Positions 1-13,383 are shown, counted from the stretch's first letter. The stretch is DNA of 64,000 nt from Acanthosoma haemorrhoidale (GCA_930367205.1 OV884011.1:171317226-171381225), one strand, 5' to 3'. A program made the numbers and translations. The notes: a model not told the origin generated them from the letters alone.

Positions 1-3000
1 CAGCATGTTGCTGAAAGTTAGGCATGCTTTTTGTTAAAGCAAATTATTATAACATTATAAATTACACATATTCGATTTCATACATTAATTTTGCATAAAT
101 AAAATTCAAGTTTTAGAGTTAAGAAAAAGTAATATTAAAATTTTGATTAATAAATAATGGATGAATAGTTAGTAATGGAGGGCACATCTCAATACCAATG
201 CTACTTTATACATTATTGGGAAGTGGTATGGTATAAATTTAATTTAGGTATCTCAAAAACTTCTGAATCAATCGTAATAGAACCCTGTACCAACATCACT
301 GATCAAATCTCTTTACTCCAAAAGGCCTTTTCTAAAAATTTTACATGATATACAATTGAAAAAACAATTGCTATTTTACGTTACTTTAGGCACTAATATG
401 GATGGTCATATATTATAAACACTTGCGTTAAATAAATTTCATACTTTGGATGAAATTAAACAATGCTTATAAATCTAAAATCCATCAATAACCTTTCAAT
501 ATAATTCTATAATTCCATAAATATAAATAGCACTCATTTAAAATACTAAATATCAAATTCCGTTGTTAAAGCCAAAACTCCTAAGGGCATTTTGTCCTAT
601 CCAATGAAATGTTGCATGTCGTATTGTTTGAGGGATATAAGAACGTTTCAATTACATTAAATCGTCCCTCAATAAATCGGTCTTGATCAATAAAGGGGTT
701 TTGAAAAAAAAAAAAATAAATCGTCCCTTAAAACTTTTTTTAGGAAGAAGCGAAAAAGTAAACAAGTTTCCCAAAATACAAAGTTACTCAATGAAAACTT
801 GTAGCTATTTGTATATTTCTTGGGAGGGGGATGTATATACTTTTACTAATATTAATAATGCATTATCTTTATACGGTAAGGAAAAGATTTACATATTATC
901 CTGTTCAAATACGTATAAATCTATTCATTAAAAATTCAGAAAGTAAAATGAGAGTGTTATCAACACCTATGCTAATAGGACCCTACCTTGTTTGAAAAAA
1001 AAATCACTTCATTTCCAACAAAATACCACTCAGCAAATAAAAGAAATGAACTTTAGGAAAAATTTATTGACCTTGAAATGTCATCTGTCGCACTAATCAC
1101 AAGCCATATTTATTTTGTAGTTTTAGGCAGTCTTTTCAAAAGAACATAACAAAAAATGAAAACAAAATCTGCGGTGATCTTTAAGTTAAAGTTTGGAACA
1201 TCTTAACGGCACCGAGTACTAACCATTGGCGTAAAAATACTTCACTGGTTTAATCTCGGACCAGGGCAGACATTAAATAGACTCAAGCGAGGTGATGAGA
1301 GGGTCTCTTAATTGACAGCCTTCCTAGTAGATGCAGGTTTCTCAGAAACATGTGCTTGATCTCAAAGGGTAAATTAGCCGTAAATTGCTTTTTATTACTT
1401 CTTTTACTGGATACCCGAGATACTATTCCCCTTTCCCTTCATCCGAGCCATGAATTAATTAATTTAATGGAAACAGGTTAGGATGTTTTACCCTAATTAG
1501 TATGAATTGTACAACACCCGTAATTAAAAATTCTAAAAGAAACTTTTCCCATTATTGTCAGAAGGAGTGGACTGAACCACCTTGATCAAACATTTATATG
1601 GAACTAGTTTTTATTACCCGGTGTTTCCTAGGAATTCCTGACGTTATATCTCCAATGCGAAACGCCAAACTAGAGCAATGGCTACATTTAACGTGGCTTA
1701 GAACCCCCCTGTCATACCACGTTTGAGGATCGCAATCAATTTCAATCAGTGGAATACATCATTAAGATCTGCCCAAATTCAAATGCTTGTTTAATGAAGT
1801 TTATAAACTCAATTAAGTTCTACTGCAGAATCTAAATATAACATTGGATACGCCAATGATTATTTTTTTGTCCCGATTCCCTTTCCCGTAGGAATATTGT
1901 GATTACCAATGGAAGAACAAACAAATATCTATATTATTAAAAGAAACACTATAATAATAATGTAATAATACCAAAGCTTATAGTTTTTATTTCTTATTCC
2001 ATGGATGCATGGTCTAATATAGTTCAGAAAAACATTAACGAATTTAATTACTTAAACATCAAAAATTTACTTATTATTACTGATATGTGAGCAATGAATG
2101 TCTCATATTAAAAAAGTGAATGATTTTGTTTATAAATTAATCTTGTGTATATTAATAAAAAGTGATAGCTTGATGTCGTTTATTTACTATTGTATATATA
2201 AGGGATAAAGTTGCGTACATATATTTTGGCTCAATCCTTATTGTTGCCTATAAGAAAATCATTTAAATAGGTCCGTACATAAGCCGTTGCATAAATAATA
2301 GACAATGTTAGATCAATTCGTTAGTTTTTGATTTCCCTTAGCATATAACTTGTATACAAGAATACGTCCACTTACCATTTTTATTTTTATTTCATAGCCC
2401 CTTTAAATGTACAGATAATTATAGATTACTTACCCACTTACCCCATCTGATTTATACCATTTTATGTTAAGTTAAGTAATAATATTGTTTGGGAATATAA
2501 TATACGATTGATTGGTGAATAATATAAGAACGTTCAAAATTTTAATATTTTTTTTTTCAATACTTTCTCAGTTGAAGTATCGTGAGGGTTGAGGGTGGTG
2601 AAGGAGGATTTTAAGGGTCAAAAACCCATCAAGGTTTGGTCCTGGACACCTTGTTCCTACCGCCTTAAAGGATCCCAAACCCTATAGGAACTGTAATCTC
2701 TAGCTCGTAGAGCCTTCCCAGACAAAATTTTAAGGAGAAAGAATCTTTGTGGAGGAAAGATACCTTTAAAAAGATATCTTCAAATTGGTATTATATGCTT
2801 ATGATCTTTATAATTGGTCGTTGAAGACATTGAAGAAAAGGCGGGAAACAGTTGTTGTTTCCCTCAATAATCTCTTATACACTTAAACAAAGTCAAATTG
2901 TTGACACATTTATTGAAGCAGGCACTCATTATCCTTTTTGAAGCTGAATGATCTCTGTTCAGAACCTTTCCTCGATAGAAAAAAAAACCTTGCTTAATAT

Positions 3001-4963
3001 ATAATTGAGTTATTTCACCAGTATGCTAAATATCACAATATGTAAATGACAGTACACCGTGGATACCAAATAACAATTCTCATGATTTAAGTGCATTTTG
3101 GCGTTATATGCTAATTTATTACTGGGATGTTTAGAAATGGCGGGAATTTGAAATATTGGAAGGAAGGGTATTTATCTAGCTTTGCAAATAAAGGGTTGAT
3201 CCCCGCGCCAAACCACATTGTGTTTATATTAGAGCGAGCCATGAATAGCAAGTAAGCCATTTGGGGGCAATCTTGGTAGGGCCGGCTGTAAAGGGCAGTA
3301 TTTAAGGCAGTTTAATTCACTTTGCCGAGTTAGTACAGACTTTTTTTTCTACTGTAAGTTTTTCAAAACTGGGCTGCTGTCTATATAGTAACTAGTAAAT
3401 TTTGCGCGATTACTAGCAAATATGTATCTGATCGTTTAACCTCAGTAGTCACAAACTAATAATAAAAACACATTTTGTCTCGAGCCTTATAATTTCTTTG
3501 ATGAAGCAGCCTATCTAAGAGGTGGTTCTGGAATGCATCTCGGGATCTAGCTGGTCTGTGTGTGTGGCATATGGGCGTTATTAAATCAAACTGTAACTCA
3601 GTCATTGTCCCAAAGGAATGGTTTCACACCTTAGAGCCTTTGAAATCAGGAAACTAGTATTGAATAAGTATGAATCCCCTTCCTTCCAGATTAACATCCA
3701 GCATTCTCCTGTCCCTTGCTTTAATAGCTCACTAAGAGAAACTGTCTCGAATAAAGCACACTTTCCATAAAATAATATGTTCTAATAATAATTTTATTAG
3801 CAATATTTTGAATTTACTGTAAGCAGCATTGACGAAAGGAATATTTTTAAAAGTGCCTTGAGTTTTTGCCACAGCTTGCCCTGCCGGGGTGACAACACAG
3901 GATGAAACCGTTTCCTTGACTTATGCTGACGTTTCAATACTCTCTCCTCTGCTAATAAAAACATGTCCTTACCTGTCAGAGTTCGAATGACGCTCAAAAG
4001 GAAACGTATATGAGGACTGTACATTGTATAGATTGTATGGGGATGAAGATTGAAAATGTCACTCCAGCTTGTGCCCAACACTCAACCGATTCTGGCCGAT
4101 TGTACTTTTATTTATAGCATTGGTGACAATTCATCGTAACAATAAATTACACATGCAATTGTAGATTTAAGGATCTATGACCTCAAATTTGTTTTCATTA
4201 TATAAATTGGGGAATTATTTATTCAGCATGTTTGACCTCTTACATTGTTTTATTTGTTAAACAATTAGTTTAGGTACGGGTTAACAGTTTTCACGTCTTT
4301 TACATACATTTTTTTGGAATGTCTTTTTGCGATACCGTTTTTATGGTTTTGAGAAACTCTGATGTTTTTACTGATGTCTGTCCGTCTGTCTGCCTGCTGG
4401 CCTGCACTAGTCCTTGGAATCCGTTAGTCCCGAAATGGAGAAATTTGTACAAGGAGATTCCGTTTAGTATTGTGAAAAAAATATGCCATCTAGGTAAAAT
4501 ATGCGTATATTAATTATTAAATTAATTAGTGTGTATTTAAAAAATATATACCTTTATAAACTTTTGAGTACCTTATCAAGTTAAGCACATATATGGTTAA
4601 CAGTATGTAATTTTCATTTCGTATTCATATCTTTAAATCAACTAGTGTTGTCTGAAAAAAATATACTTTGCATGGTAGTTCTATTAACCTAAAAAGTTAA
4701 TTACTAGTAAAAGATACATATTTATGTATCATATTAAGTAGGAAACCAAACAAATGATGTATGTTTTATTAATAGTATGTAATATGTATTAGTGATATAA
4801 TTACGTAAGCCACTAAAAGTTATCAGAGGCGTATTCTCATTTTTTCACGATCCTACTTTCAAACAAAGATATGATGTTTTGCATGAAAGTTCAATTTCAT
4901 CCCTAAATATAATAAACATGAAACCATATGTAAAATAATAAATGGTCCAGTTCCAGGAAAAAA
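1..4963. other. AT-rich non-coding stretch, no gene supported
   Basis: Only short ORFs without recognisable motifs occur here. A few patches are less AT-rich than the rest (about 1190-1560, 2575-2760 and 3170-3300) and may be old repeat remnants, but no protein similarity could be read from them. A minus-strand frame at 3797-4081 contains a good splice-donor-like site (CAG/GTAAGG read on the minus strand near 3972) but no convincing acceptor or conserved motif, so it is not called as an exon. Confidence 0.5.
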
Positions 4964-5560
4964 GTACTAAACATATTGTCAACCTTTAAAATGTAAGGTC
5001 AAGTGATTGATCATGTGTTGCTGTTACCTTGGCGTGACTCGACCTAAACTGCATCAAAATCCGAAAAGTGACAACTTACTATTTTAACACATTCCATCGG
5101 TAAGCCCGAAAAGTACTAAACATATTGTCAACTTTTAAAATGTAAGGTCAAGTGATTGATTATGTGTTGCTGTTACCTAGGTGTGACTCGAACTAAACTG
5201 CATCAAAATCCGAAAAGCGACAGTTTACTATTTTAACACATTCCATCGGTAAGCCCGAAAAGTACTAAACATATTGTCAACTTTTAAAATGTAAGGTCAA
5301 GTGATTGATTATGTGTTGCTGTTACCTTGGCGTGACTCGACCTAAACTGCTTCAAAATCCGAAAAGCGACAGTTTACTATTTTAACACATTCCATCGGTA
5401 AGCCCGAAAAGTACTAAACATATTGTCAACTTTTAAAATGTAAGGTCAAGTGATTGATCATGTGTTGCTGTTACCTTGGCGTGACTTGACCTAAACTGCT
5501 TCAAAATCCGAAAAGCGACAGTTTACTATTTTAACACATTCCATCGGTAAGCCCGAAAAG
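4964..5560. repeat. Tandem array, four copies of a 149-bp unit
   Basis: The word GTACTAAACATATTGTCAAC recurs at 4964, 5113, 5262 and 5411, giving an exact 149-bp period. A fifth unit breaks off just after its first bases, near 5560. Copies differ by only a few substitutions (for example CTTGG against CTAGG before GTGACT, and GCATC against GCTTC), and no indels are needed to align them, so the array is young or homogenised. No ORF runs through the units. It looks like a minisatellite or a short piece of satellite DNA. The array ends about 240 bp before the tail of a decayed Gypsy pol, and a relation between the two cannot be shown. Confidence 0.93.
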
Positions 5561-5799
5561 GGACTGCCGACAAATGCCAACACACACAGCAAATACCAAT
5601 AATCAACCGTTATTCCTAAAAATTGAAAGTGAATAAAGACAACAATAGGTAAACAGTTAAAAATTTTAAATTCGACTTTCATCATCATTGGCATGTAATA
5701 TAGTATTGGTTCAAATTCACAGGCATGTGGAACCTTTCGCAAAGGATCATCTGCGTTTGCCATCGATAGATCACAACAATATTTATTAGGTGACAACGT

Positions 5800-7445
5800 T
5801 TATTAGGCAATACCATAGTAACTTTTACAGGGCCTTTATACTTGGGATCTGATTTTATAATTGGTTCCTGTCTTCCTGCTTATGATAATCTTAATCACCT
5901 ATTTGGAAGGGGATAACTTTTCCCTTGCCTTTATAAAATAGCTTTTTTGCATAATCTGCATTATGAATAATTTTTTGAGGCGCTAGAGCTCTTATTTCTT
6001 TTAAACCTACCTGAGAGTTCCCTGAGACATGTTCTCCCGCTATAATTAATTCACAAGGTCGAGAAACCTTTCCAAACATTAATCACGATGGGGTGTAGTA
6101 TTTAAAGCAATTATAATGTCTGGGACTGTATCTTGCCATGCTCGATTGTCATCCAATTCAGCTACTATTAACATGTCTTTTAACGTTCCCAAAATTCTTG
6201 CTATTTGACCATTCCCTCTGCTGGAATATAAGGCAATAAAATGGAGGTCTATTACAAAATGATGTGTCTTGTAATATCGCGAAATAGATAAATAGATGAG
6301 CATAAAGAAGGCTTATGGGATCAAGGGATCGCGTTATCAGCTTCGAGTTTATGAGCAAGGAAAAGAAAACAATATTTCTTACATGACTCAATAAAGACAA
6401 AAAAATAGACGATAGGCGTGTTTATATATTTAAATCAACGGTGTGCCAAGGTTCAGGAACAGCAGGTATCGGGTGTAATTCAACTTGAGGAGACCCCGAA
6501 TTTAGTTTAGCTGTCTTACATGCCATTTAGTTCTAAACAAATTTTCTTTCAAATTTAGACAAATTATCAAACCAATAATAATTATATAGGGTCTCTAAAG
6601 GTTTCTCCCATCCTAAACGGAAAATGGAATTTGTGGATGTTATTGACAATCGACCATTCAAGGAAGTGTGGTACAGTAGGGAGGCATCGATTACGTGAAT
6701 CACGCTGAATTTTCCCACAAAGTACACCAAATAAGTGTCCTTTACTTGATTGTCAACCTCATCGAAATTTCATTTCAACACCATTTCAGAAATTTCCTTT
6801 ATGTTATTCAACAAGAATCCTATCAGATGATACTTCGATTAATGCGACTCGTTTAGAATTGATAGAAGATCTTTGAATCTTTAGAATTAAAATTATTACT
6901 TTACTTATTCCTACCTGTTTCCGTGGATTGATATATGAATATATCCGTTGTCCGTGGGAGCTAACTTTATGAACACCTGTGGGAATGTCCGAACTACTCG
7001 GGAATGGGTGATTACTAGGACTGTCCAGGGGTCTGTGCATACCGTTTGTAATCTCATTCCCGATCCATGAAGTATTGTCAATAACATTTCGAATTAGAAG
7101 ATCTCCATGGCTCATTTGTGAAGATTCACGATATTCGATGGTAAAGTCATAACTTTGTAAACATGCCCACAATCTCTGAATTCGGAGATTTAGATCTTGT
7201 TTACTCGGTGTAGCTTTCAGTGGTAAACAATCTGTAATTACCTTAAAAAATTGTTAAAATGTTTAATAGCATTAAGTTCATAAGAGTAATATTTCGATTT
7301 CTGAGGTGTCGTGCTTTTACTTTAGTATGCAACTACCTGAGGTTTACGATCTACAATATGTAATAAAATAGCACCATAGTCCAAAGAACTTGCATCTGTG
7401 TGTGACTTCTTAGAAGGGTCGAATATCATTAGAATTCCGGATCTG
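5800..7445 (-). pseudogene. Decayed Ty3/Gypsy pol (RNase H to integrase), minus strand
   Basis: Read on the minus strand from 7445 downwards, successive broken frames give the landmarks of a Gypsy polymerase in the right order. RNase H appears with TDASSLDYGAILL (about 7400-7350), a degraded middle part (about 7320-7175), and its end QSYDFTIEYR..SQMSH (about 7150-7100). The integrase zinc-binding region follows with YNYYWFDNLSKFERKFV (about 6590-6533). The integrase core end reads GNGQIAR..LKDML...ALNTTPHR (about 6230-6079), then a C-terminal part (6079-5891) and a GP-module-like DPKYKGPVKV near 5840. The element is dead: stops and frameshifts separate every block, the first two integrase acidic residues are not visible, and the residue where the catalytic Glu is expected (GQVER in the family) is Ala. 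Gag, protease, most of the RT and both LTRs are not recognisable. The motif style differs from the young element at 34992, so this is another lineage, perhaps near mdg3; that placement is tentative. Confidence 0.85.
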
Positions 7446-7469
7446 CTTATTGGTCCAAGATACCACGTC

Positions 7470-7471
7470 TC

Positions 7472-7510
<39 letters not shown>

Positions 7511-7512
7511 TG
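7470..7512. repeat. Compound microsatellite (TA)n-(GA)n
   Basis: A short TA run is followed directly by about 12 GA dinucleotides. It sits at the upstream edge of the recognisable part of the decayed Gypsy pol and produces artificial ORFs rich in SLSLSL or RERERE in the two directions. Confidence 0.9.
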
Positions 7513-7667
7513 AAATGCGATTCTTCTGCACACTTTCTAAAATAAACACGTGCTTCATGTTGTACTCATCTATTACCAAATAAACACCTAAGTACATATT
7601 CAGACTATCTAAAAGATACTCAGATAGTATAGTGTAGATGCTCAGTTCTGGGTTAGGTCCAAGCCGT

Positions 7668-7742
7668 TTGGCCCAAACGGGAATTGAATTAGGTGATTCG
7701 ATGGGCCGCTATATCACCTTGACCGCCACTAATTCAAAGCAA
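7668..7742 (-). repeat. Possible tRNA-derived SINE fragment
   Basis: On the minus strand a stretch beginning TGGCGGTCAAGGTGAT is followed about 30 bases later by ATTCAATTCCC, at the spacing of tRNA A and B boxes (consensus TRGCNNAGYNGG and GGTTCGANTCC), with several mismatches in each. No acceptor stem or intact cloverleaf can be drawn, so it is not a tRNA gene. A degenerate tRNA-derived SINE head is the likely reading, but chance cannot be excluded. Confidence 0.3.
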
Positions 7743-8238
7743 ACTCCATTAGCTGTAATAACAGTTATGTTGATTTTGTAAATTAATCCTATATTTTTAT
7801 CATTTATCTTTTCTCTCTTGTTTCGAATGAATATATAACTATTGGATCCGAGGATATGTTCGCTAGTAATTTTTTTCTTTATTGAATAGATTTTTCATTT
7901 TACCGGTAATATATTTTTTTTTTTTCATCAAGATGAACTAAGTTGGTTTTTTTTTCTTTTAATGTAAAACGGAAATCAGAAAGTTGAATTTTAAATAGCT
8001 TGCAGTGACTTAAAAAATTAAAAAAATAAAGTCTGAGGGAAGCTAGTAAGTAATATTAGGGCCCTATAATATTAACTTACTTTTTTCTTTCAGATATTTT
8101 CAGATGTTTTACATAGATTGGACCAGACTGAGAGCCTGGTCGATAGAAAACAGACAATAATTTTCAGCTTAATTCTCTTCGTGTTCGAGAATCTATTTGA
8201 AATTAATCTATTTTATTCGAAGATTTTAAATAATCCAC

Positions 8239-8244
8239 TTTATT
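8239..8244 (-). promoter_or_regulatory. Polyadenylation signal AATAAA (minus strand)
   Basis: TTTATT on the plus strand is AATAAA on the minus strand. It lies about 75 nt downstream of the stop codon of the 70-codon frame at 8532-8320, a normal distance for a short 3' UTR. The motif is common in AT-rich DNA, so it only counts together with that frame. Confidence 0.4.
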
Positions 8245-8319
8245 GTTCATTTTGCACACAACTTATGAACATTGTTTACTAGTTGTTTGGAAAAATGAGA
8301 TGTAAATCAAACACTATTA

Positions 8320-8539
8320 TCAAAAATCGCACAGATGAGCTTGAAAGCTGTCCTTAGAAAGATGGTCTAAGAAGTAAAGGGGATAACGATGTGACAGTGA
8401 CGAGTTCTGGGGTAGCCAGGCTCTTTCATTTTCCAGCGCTTCCACATCGTCAGCTATATTTTTGAACACTATTCGGTAAACGCCGGTTTCAAATAAGGGC
8501 TTGTCTTGGGATATTTCTAAATGGGTATTCATTCAGACA
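8320..8539 (-). CDS. Possible small CDS or terminal coding exon, product unknown
   Basis: On the minus strand a run of T ending in TTTTTTTAG, a good 3' splice site, is followed by TGTCTGA and an ATG at 8532. A 70-codon frame then runs to a stop at 8320, with an AATAAA 76 nt beyond. The base composition is more balanced than the surroundings and the peptide (containing FETGVYRIVFKN and DDVEALENERAWLPQ) is hydrophilic and mixed, like real protein. The in-frame TGA directly before the ATG means that, if the T-rich acceptor is used, this ATG would be the start and the protein would be only 70 aa. Alternatively a second acceptor (CATTTAG near 8513) would make this the last exon of a longer gene lying at higher coordinates. 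I do not recognise the protein. No signal peptide or membrane segment is visible. Confidence 0.42.
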
Positions 8540-8544
8540 CTAAA

Positions 8545-11500
8545 AAAAAAAATGAAATAAAGCTTGAATTAAGAAATTGTACTGGAACTAAATCTTCTTA
8601 TCTTCTCTATATCTTTTCATTTTCCTGAGATTGAAATTTCGAGAAATTTAATTTAATGAAAGCGTTTCTAAATTTAATTCTCCAATACTCAACAGGTATT
8701 TTAACGATCTAATTTCCATATTTAGCCTTTTATGAAATAATTACTTTCACTGACAACTTGACGAATATTTCAGAGAACATAAATAGAAAGCTTTTAAAAG
8801 CTTATTCAAAATCAATACTTCGCAAGCACCAATAGGACGGAAGCTCCCACAGTTCAGGAATTCTTTGCTCACCAATTATCTGTTTACAAGAAACTGAACA
8901 AAATGTAAAGTTCATTGAAAACTAAACATTTTGCTGAAAAGAAAGACAAAATATTTTTTAAATAGAAGCCCCAGAGATTTATCAGGGTCAGTATACTTCT
9001 TTTGCCAGTTCAGAATATTTTTAGCTGTTAAATATGATTATTGATTATGCGAAGCTCCTCTCTGTGCCTCTTCATATCATTACAAGAATCTGAAAAAGTA
9101 TCCAAAACAGCTTCATATGCTAATTCTGCGTGTTTCTTCTTGAGAGTGTTTAACCCGGTAGAACTCACTAGGAAAAGTATAATATGAGAAATCGCGATTG
9201 AGAGTTTCTCTCACACCTCTAATATTTGCTTTTTCATCAGAATATAAACTTTCAAATGCCATATACAATTATTATATTATTTTTAAATGCTAAAGGGCTA
9301 ATTAAAAGGATTTTATGAACTAATAAAATCATAATAATAATAACAAAAACCACTAAGGTGAACAAAACAGTTCAGATTCATTTTAGTATGGTATTATCAT
9401 TATCATTATAGAAACGTTACGCATTGAAATCGTGATAATAAAAAAGTGAGCAATCGTCAACACATTTTGGGCACCTATAGTAAAAGTGATCAGTCGTCAA
9501 CATATTTCTGGTACGTATAATTAGTGTGTGAGAGGCGAATAGGTATATTGCATTTTCCGCACACTTTATTTTCGGAAATCTGCTCGTTTTTATGTCCACC
9601 TATTTTTTTGATGATTATTCTCAGTTCACTTAGGAGATTTGGTATCGAGGAACGCATGTAGATCAATATAAACAGATCTGACAAAAATCAACAAAAAACG
9701 TAATATTATAAAGATAGCAAACGAATAAAAATTCAAGCTGCTTGGCTCTCTTGGCAGTTTTTGATTTTTTTTCATAATCACCAAGAAACAGTAGAAAAAA
9801 AAATATAAATTGAAAATATTACAGTTGCCATGTGGGGACAGAGAGGCAGGCGCCATTATTCACGACCGACAAGTAGTGCAAAACTGCCGATCCTTGTTGA
9901 TGGGGCATTTCCAGGCGAGCTTTTATTGGAGTAGAGCTCAATAGTTTATTTTTTAGGTTCTCGGGATTTTCTGGGTATTAGCCTTGAGCTCTTTTTTTAG
10001 ACCAGTACTCACCAAGGCTGCGAGGGGGATTAAATTATTTTATTTTTATTTTTAATTGTATTTTTTTGTCAATCCTGATTCATTTTATTTGACTACAGTT
10101 TTAAATTATGAAGTTCTATTGATCTTCATTTGAAGTGTAAACCATATCTATTACTCCGTCAGCCCCATTCTCTGTCCTTTCCATCTAGCAATCAGGTGGT
10201 ACTCAAAAATATGATTTATATTTAACATTTCAAAATCTTACATCTTCATTTCATTTCAAAAAAAATAAGAATGATTAATGTACCAGCTAATTTGTTTTTT
10301 TTTTGATCTATGAAGTGACATGGATGAGACCACCTAGATATTAACGTATTTTTGATAAAATATTTTATGTTCATGTCTTCCAACTCTCAAAAACTAGAAA
10401 AAATCTAACAAATGAATACGGTACAAGGTATAGGTGAGAATAGGTGGAGCCAGGTCATTGATATATGCCAATATACATTAAAGATACGTTGCTTAAAGAT
10501 AACGCTACGTTCAGGGTCGAGGACAGAACTCTTTCACATTCAGCATGGTATCAAGCTAGGAGATCCTCGCGTTCACTCTTGAAACCAAAGGAAAAGAAAA
10601 CGATCGTCACCAATTAGTGAAGTAGGAGAAGAAGTTAGTTTGGAGTCATCTATGTTTTTCATTATTATAGATTAATATTTCGATAAAGACAGCATGTATG
10701 TACATAAATGCTTATGTATTTTATAATTAGTAGCAAATATTTCCTGTTTGATTTTGTGATGATTGAAACTGCCAATAAAACTTTTAATATCACTCATTTA
10801 ATTTTAAAAACGATTAGTTTTTATCGTTAAACGACCTGATTAGTAACACTCCAATATTTTCCTGCCATTGTGACTAAGAAATTCTCAGGCAAATGCTTCT
10901 CATTTTCCGTGATTACAACTGAGCTCAATTACCAATAGTGTTACGTTTCAGACCTCTACACATGTCATGGGCATTAGATTTACTATTGGAAAACATTGAC
11001 ATTATTATCGCCTACATCATACACCGGGGTCGAGTCAAATCTCATGGCTGTTTAAGTAACGAATGCAGGAATAGAAGGAAAAATAATGCCTTTGAAAATT
11101 TCAGATTGGTTGAATCTGAGAACTGACATACTCTCTTAGAGCTTGGGATTTTTTTTAGAACTCAAACACTACTCACTGCATTTATTGACGATAATGTTAC
11201 GGTTTTAACTTTTATTAAAAGGATGACCACTGCTCGCGATAAATCAACATTCCTTACAAGAAATTATTAATTAAAAAAAATACATTTAGTTACATCCTAA
11301 ATAACTATGAAATGAGTTGACACATCGATTTCTCTCAAGAGCAAGGCTTCAATAGTTACTCATATTATTTTTGAAACATCCTCAAAGGGAAACTGATGTA
11401 GAAATATATTTGGAAGCTTAAGGAGGGCGCGATACGAGAAGTTAAATCCTACAAAGGGGAAAGTTTGTTCCCGATCCAGTTCTGTAAAGTAATTAACAAT

Positions 11501-12967
11501 TGTTCGAAAGAGGAAAACTTTTCGTACGCTCCCATACAACTTCTTTTGGTTAAATAAAAAAACTATTATTGATAAAAAAAACTTTTTCAAACAATTCATC
11601 TCATTTTATTTATTTATTTTAATAAAGTTGGAGTTGCTCTTTTTGCCTTTTGCTAATGTTATTTTATCCATACAAGAGTAAAACAAAAAGTTACTTCAAG
11701 TTTTGTAATTGAAATATTACAATTTTAAAATCCTCATTCAAATAAGAAAACCTTCAAATTAATAGGATAAGTATATCATTTAAGTTAAAACGATACCACT
11801 ATAGTGTCGATATAACTTTGTTTACTAGAATATCATAGATAATAAAATGATAAAGATAAAGGAATATTTATGTTAAATCTATACAGGATTCAGAAAAATA
11901 ATCCCGAGAATTTATGCTGTTATCTGAATAGGGCGCTTTTGATATTTATATAATGAATGTCTCATATTTAATATGCCATGAGATTAATGGAACTATCCAG
12001 CAAGCTGAACAGATATGATCACTTGCAGCTGTTTGTGTTTGAAGCGAAAATGGCTGGAGCTTGACAGACCTAAACGCTTTATTAACCTCATGTTTTGATG
12101 GGCATCTGCTAAACCGGGTTATAACCGAAATGTGATTTAGTTAAACCACCGGCCTCACACAGATCAACCCAACGTCAAATGACATCATCATGTTTTGTAT
12201 GCCTAAGCTGTATCTGCCTGTATTTGACTAAGGATTTGCTTGCTTTATAACTCCGAATAACAATAAAATATTATTGCATATTTCCTCTGTCATTTTCTTG
12301 CTAATTGATTTTTCACCCAATCTTTGTACTTGTATCTATATTATTTTGAACTTCACAAATCAGAATTACCAAGTCCCTCCACTTTTTTTTCCAGCCATAA
12401 TTTTCATATTTAACCATTCTAGTATTTACGCAATAAAATTATTTACAAATAATTTCTTAGATTTGTCAACAACTTTCTAATGTTCAACATGGATTTTCAG
12501 ATTGGAAAACCTTCGCCAAAAATTTAACTGCCCATTCGTTTTGACCCTACATAAGTTATTCCTAACCAATCTTGACACTGTAACCAATAAGCAGTTCCAA
12601 AATGAAAAATATATGTAAAATACAGGAACGCCGTTTCAGGAATAAATAGATAAATAAGACATCGAAAAATATTTTTGTATGGTTTTTAGTATAATTATGG
12701 GCTATTTGAACGGTGTGATTAAAAAAAACAAAAACATGGCGTAACACCTACCGAAGGTTGTTTTTTTTTTGTTTTTTGGCGCTGAAGGACTAGTGATGTA
12801 ACCATCCGGTGTTATCTCTGTAAGTCAAATTCGGTACCATTTTTAGACGGTACTCTTATTAATATTGAGATTTAATAATTTTATATGGAACATAAATTAT
12901 TACATATTGAATACATATTTTAAAATTATTTCCTTTTTACGTTTTCTTTAGCCTAATTTTCGCTAAT
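8545..12967. other. AT-rich non-coding stretch
   Basis: No recognisable gene or element. The minus-strand frame at 11360-11599 (79 codons) has a fairly mixed composition but no motif, start context or splice site that would support it. A moderately GC-richer patch at about 9830-10020 contains no usable frame. If the minus-strand exon at 8320 belongs to a larger gene, its upstream exons should lie here or beyond, but none could be identified. Confidence 0.45.
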
Positions 12968-13130
12968 ATTACATCTGCTTTATTAGGCAATAATTAATTG
13001 TGATAAATGTTCTCATTCATACCATATTTACAATTTTCATTCACTCGCTCATTCATACAGTATTTACAAACAGCCCAGAGAAGTCCCAAATCCACATGGT
13101 TGTCACCTCCCTCGCATGCGAAAGAGGGAT
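12968..13130. repeat. Dispersed repeat, copy 1
   Basis: About 160 bp match the segment starting near 50776, sharing blocks such as AATTGTGATAAATG, TCATACCATATTTACAATT and TCACCTCCCTCGC with scattered substitutions. The similarity ends near 13130, while the other copy may continue. The ORFs across it (13000-13185, and 50808-51047 in the other copy) are in equivalent frames but are rich in short hydrophobic residues and show no domain. The family is unknown. Confidence 0.8.
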
Positions 13131-13383
13131 ATCATTATTAATACAATTGTTTTTTTGTATGTATATTAAGATAACTGATTTTTAGAATCTATTCCATGCA
13201 TTCAGATTATAAGAGAATAGTGATTTGATTTTGTACTCGCCCGAGATTTTGTTTTATCGTGCAGCTCAGCAGATCAGAAGTGAGCATCCAGGATAGGAGT
13301 TCTTTCCTAAAAAGATAAACCCTTTTATTTTCAGTTTCTTTAACTTACTAAGTTTTTATTGATTAAATTATTTTCTTTCTTAG

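Noticed and set aside
3797..4081. Possible exon with splice donor on the minus strand
   Set aside because: The donor is good, but an in-frame stop lies directly upstream and no usable acceptor or recognised motif exists.
4964..5560. CRISPR-like array
   Set aside because: Units are contiguous 149-bp tandem copies without unique spacers, in a eukaryotic genome.
7322..7597. 91-codon minus-strand ORF as a standalone gene
   Set aside because: Its N-terminal half is translated microsatellite; the rest is the RNase H piece of the decayed Gypsy pol.
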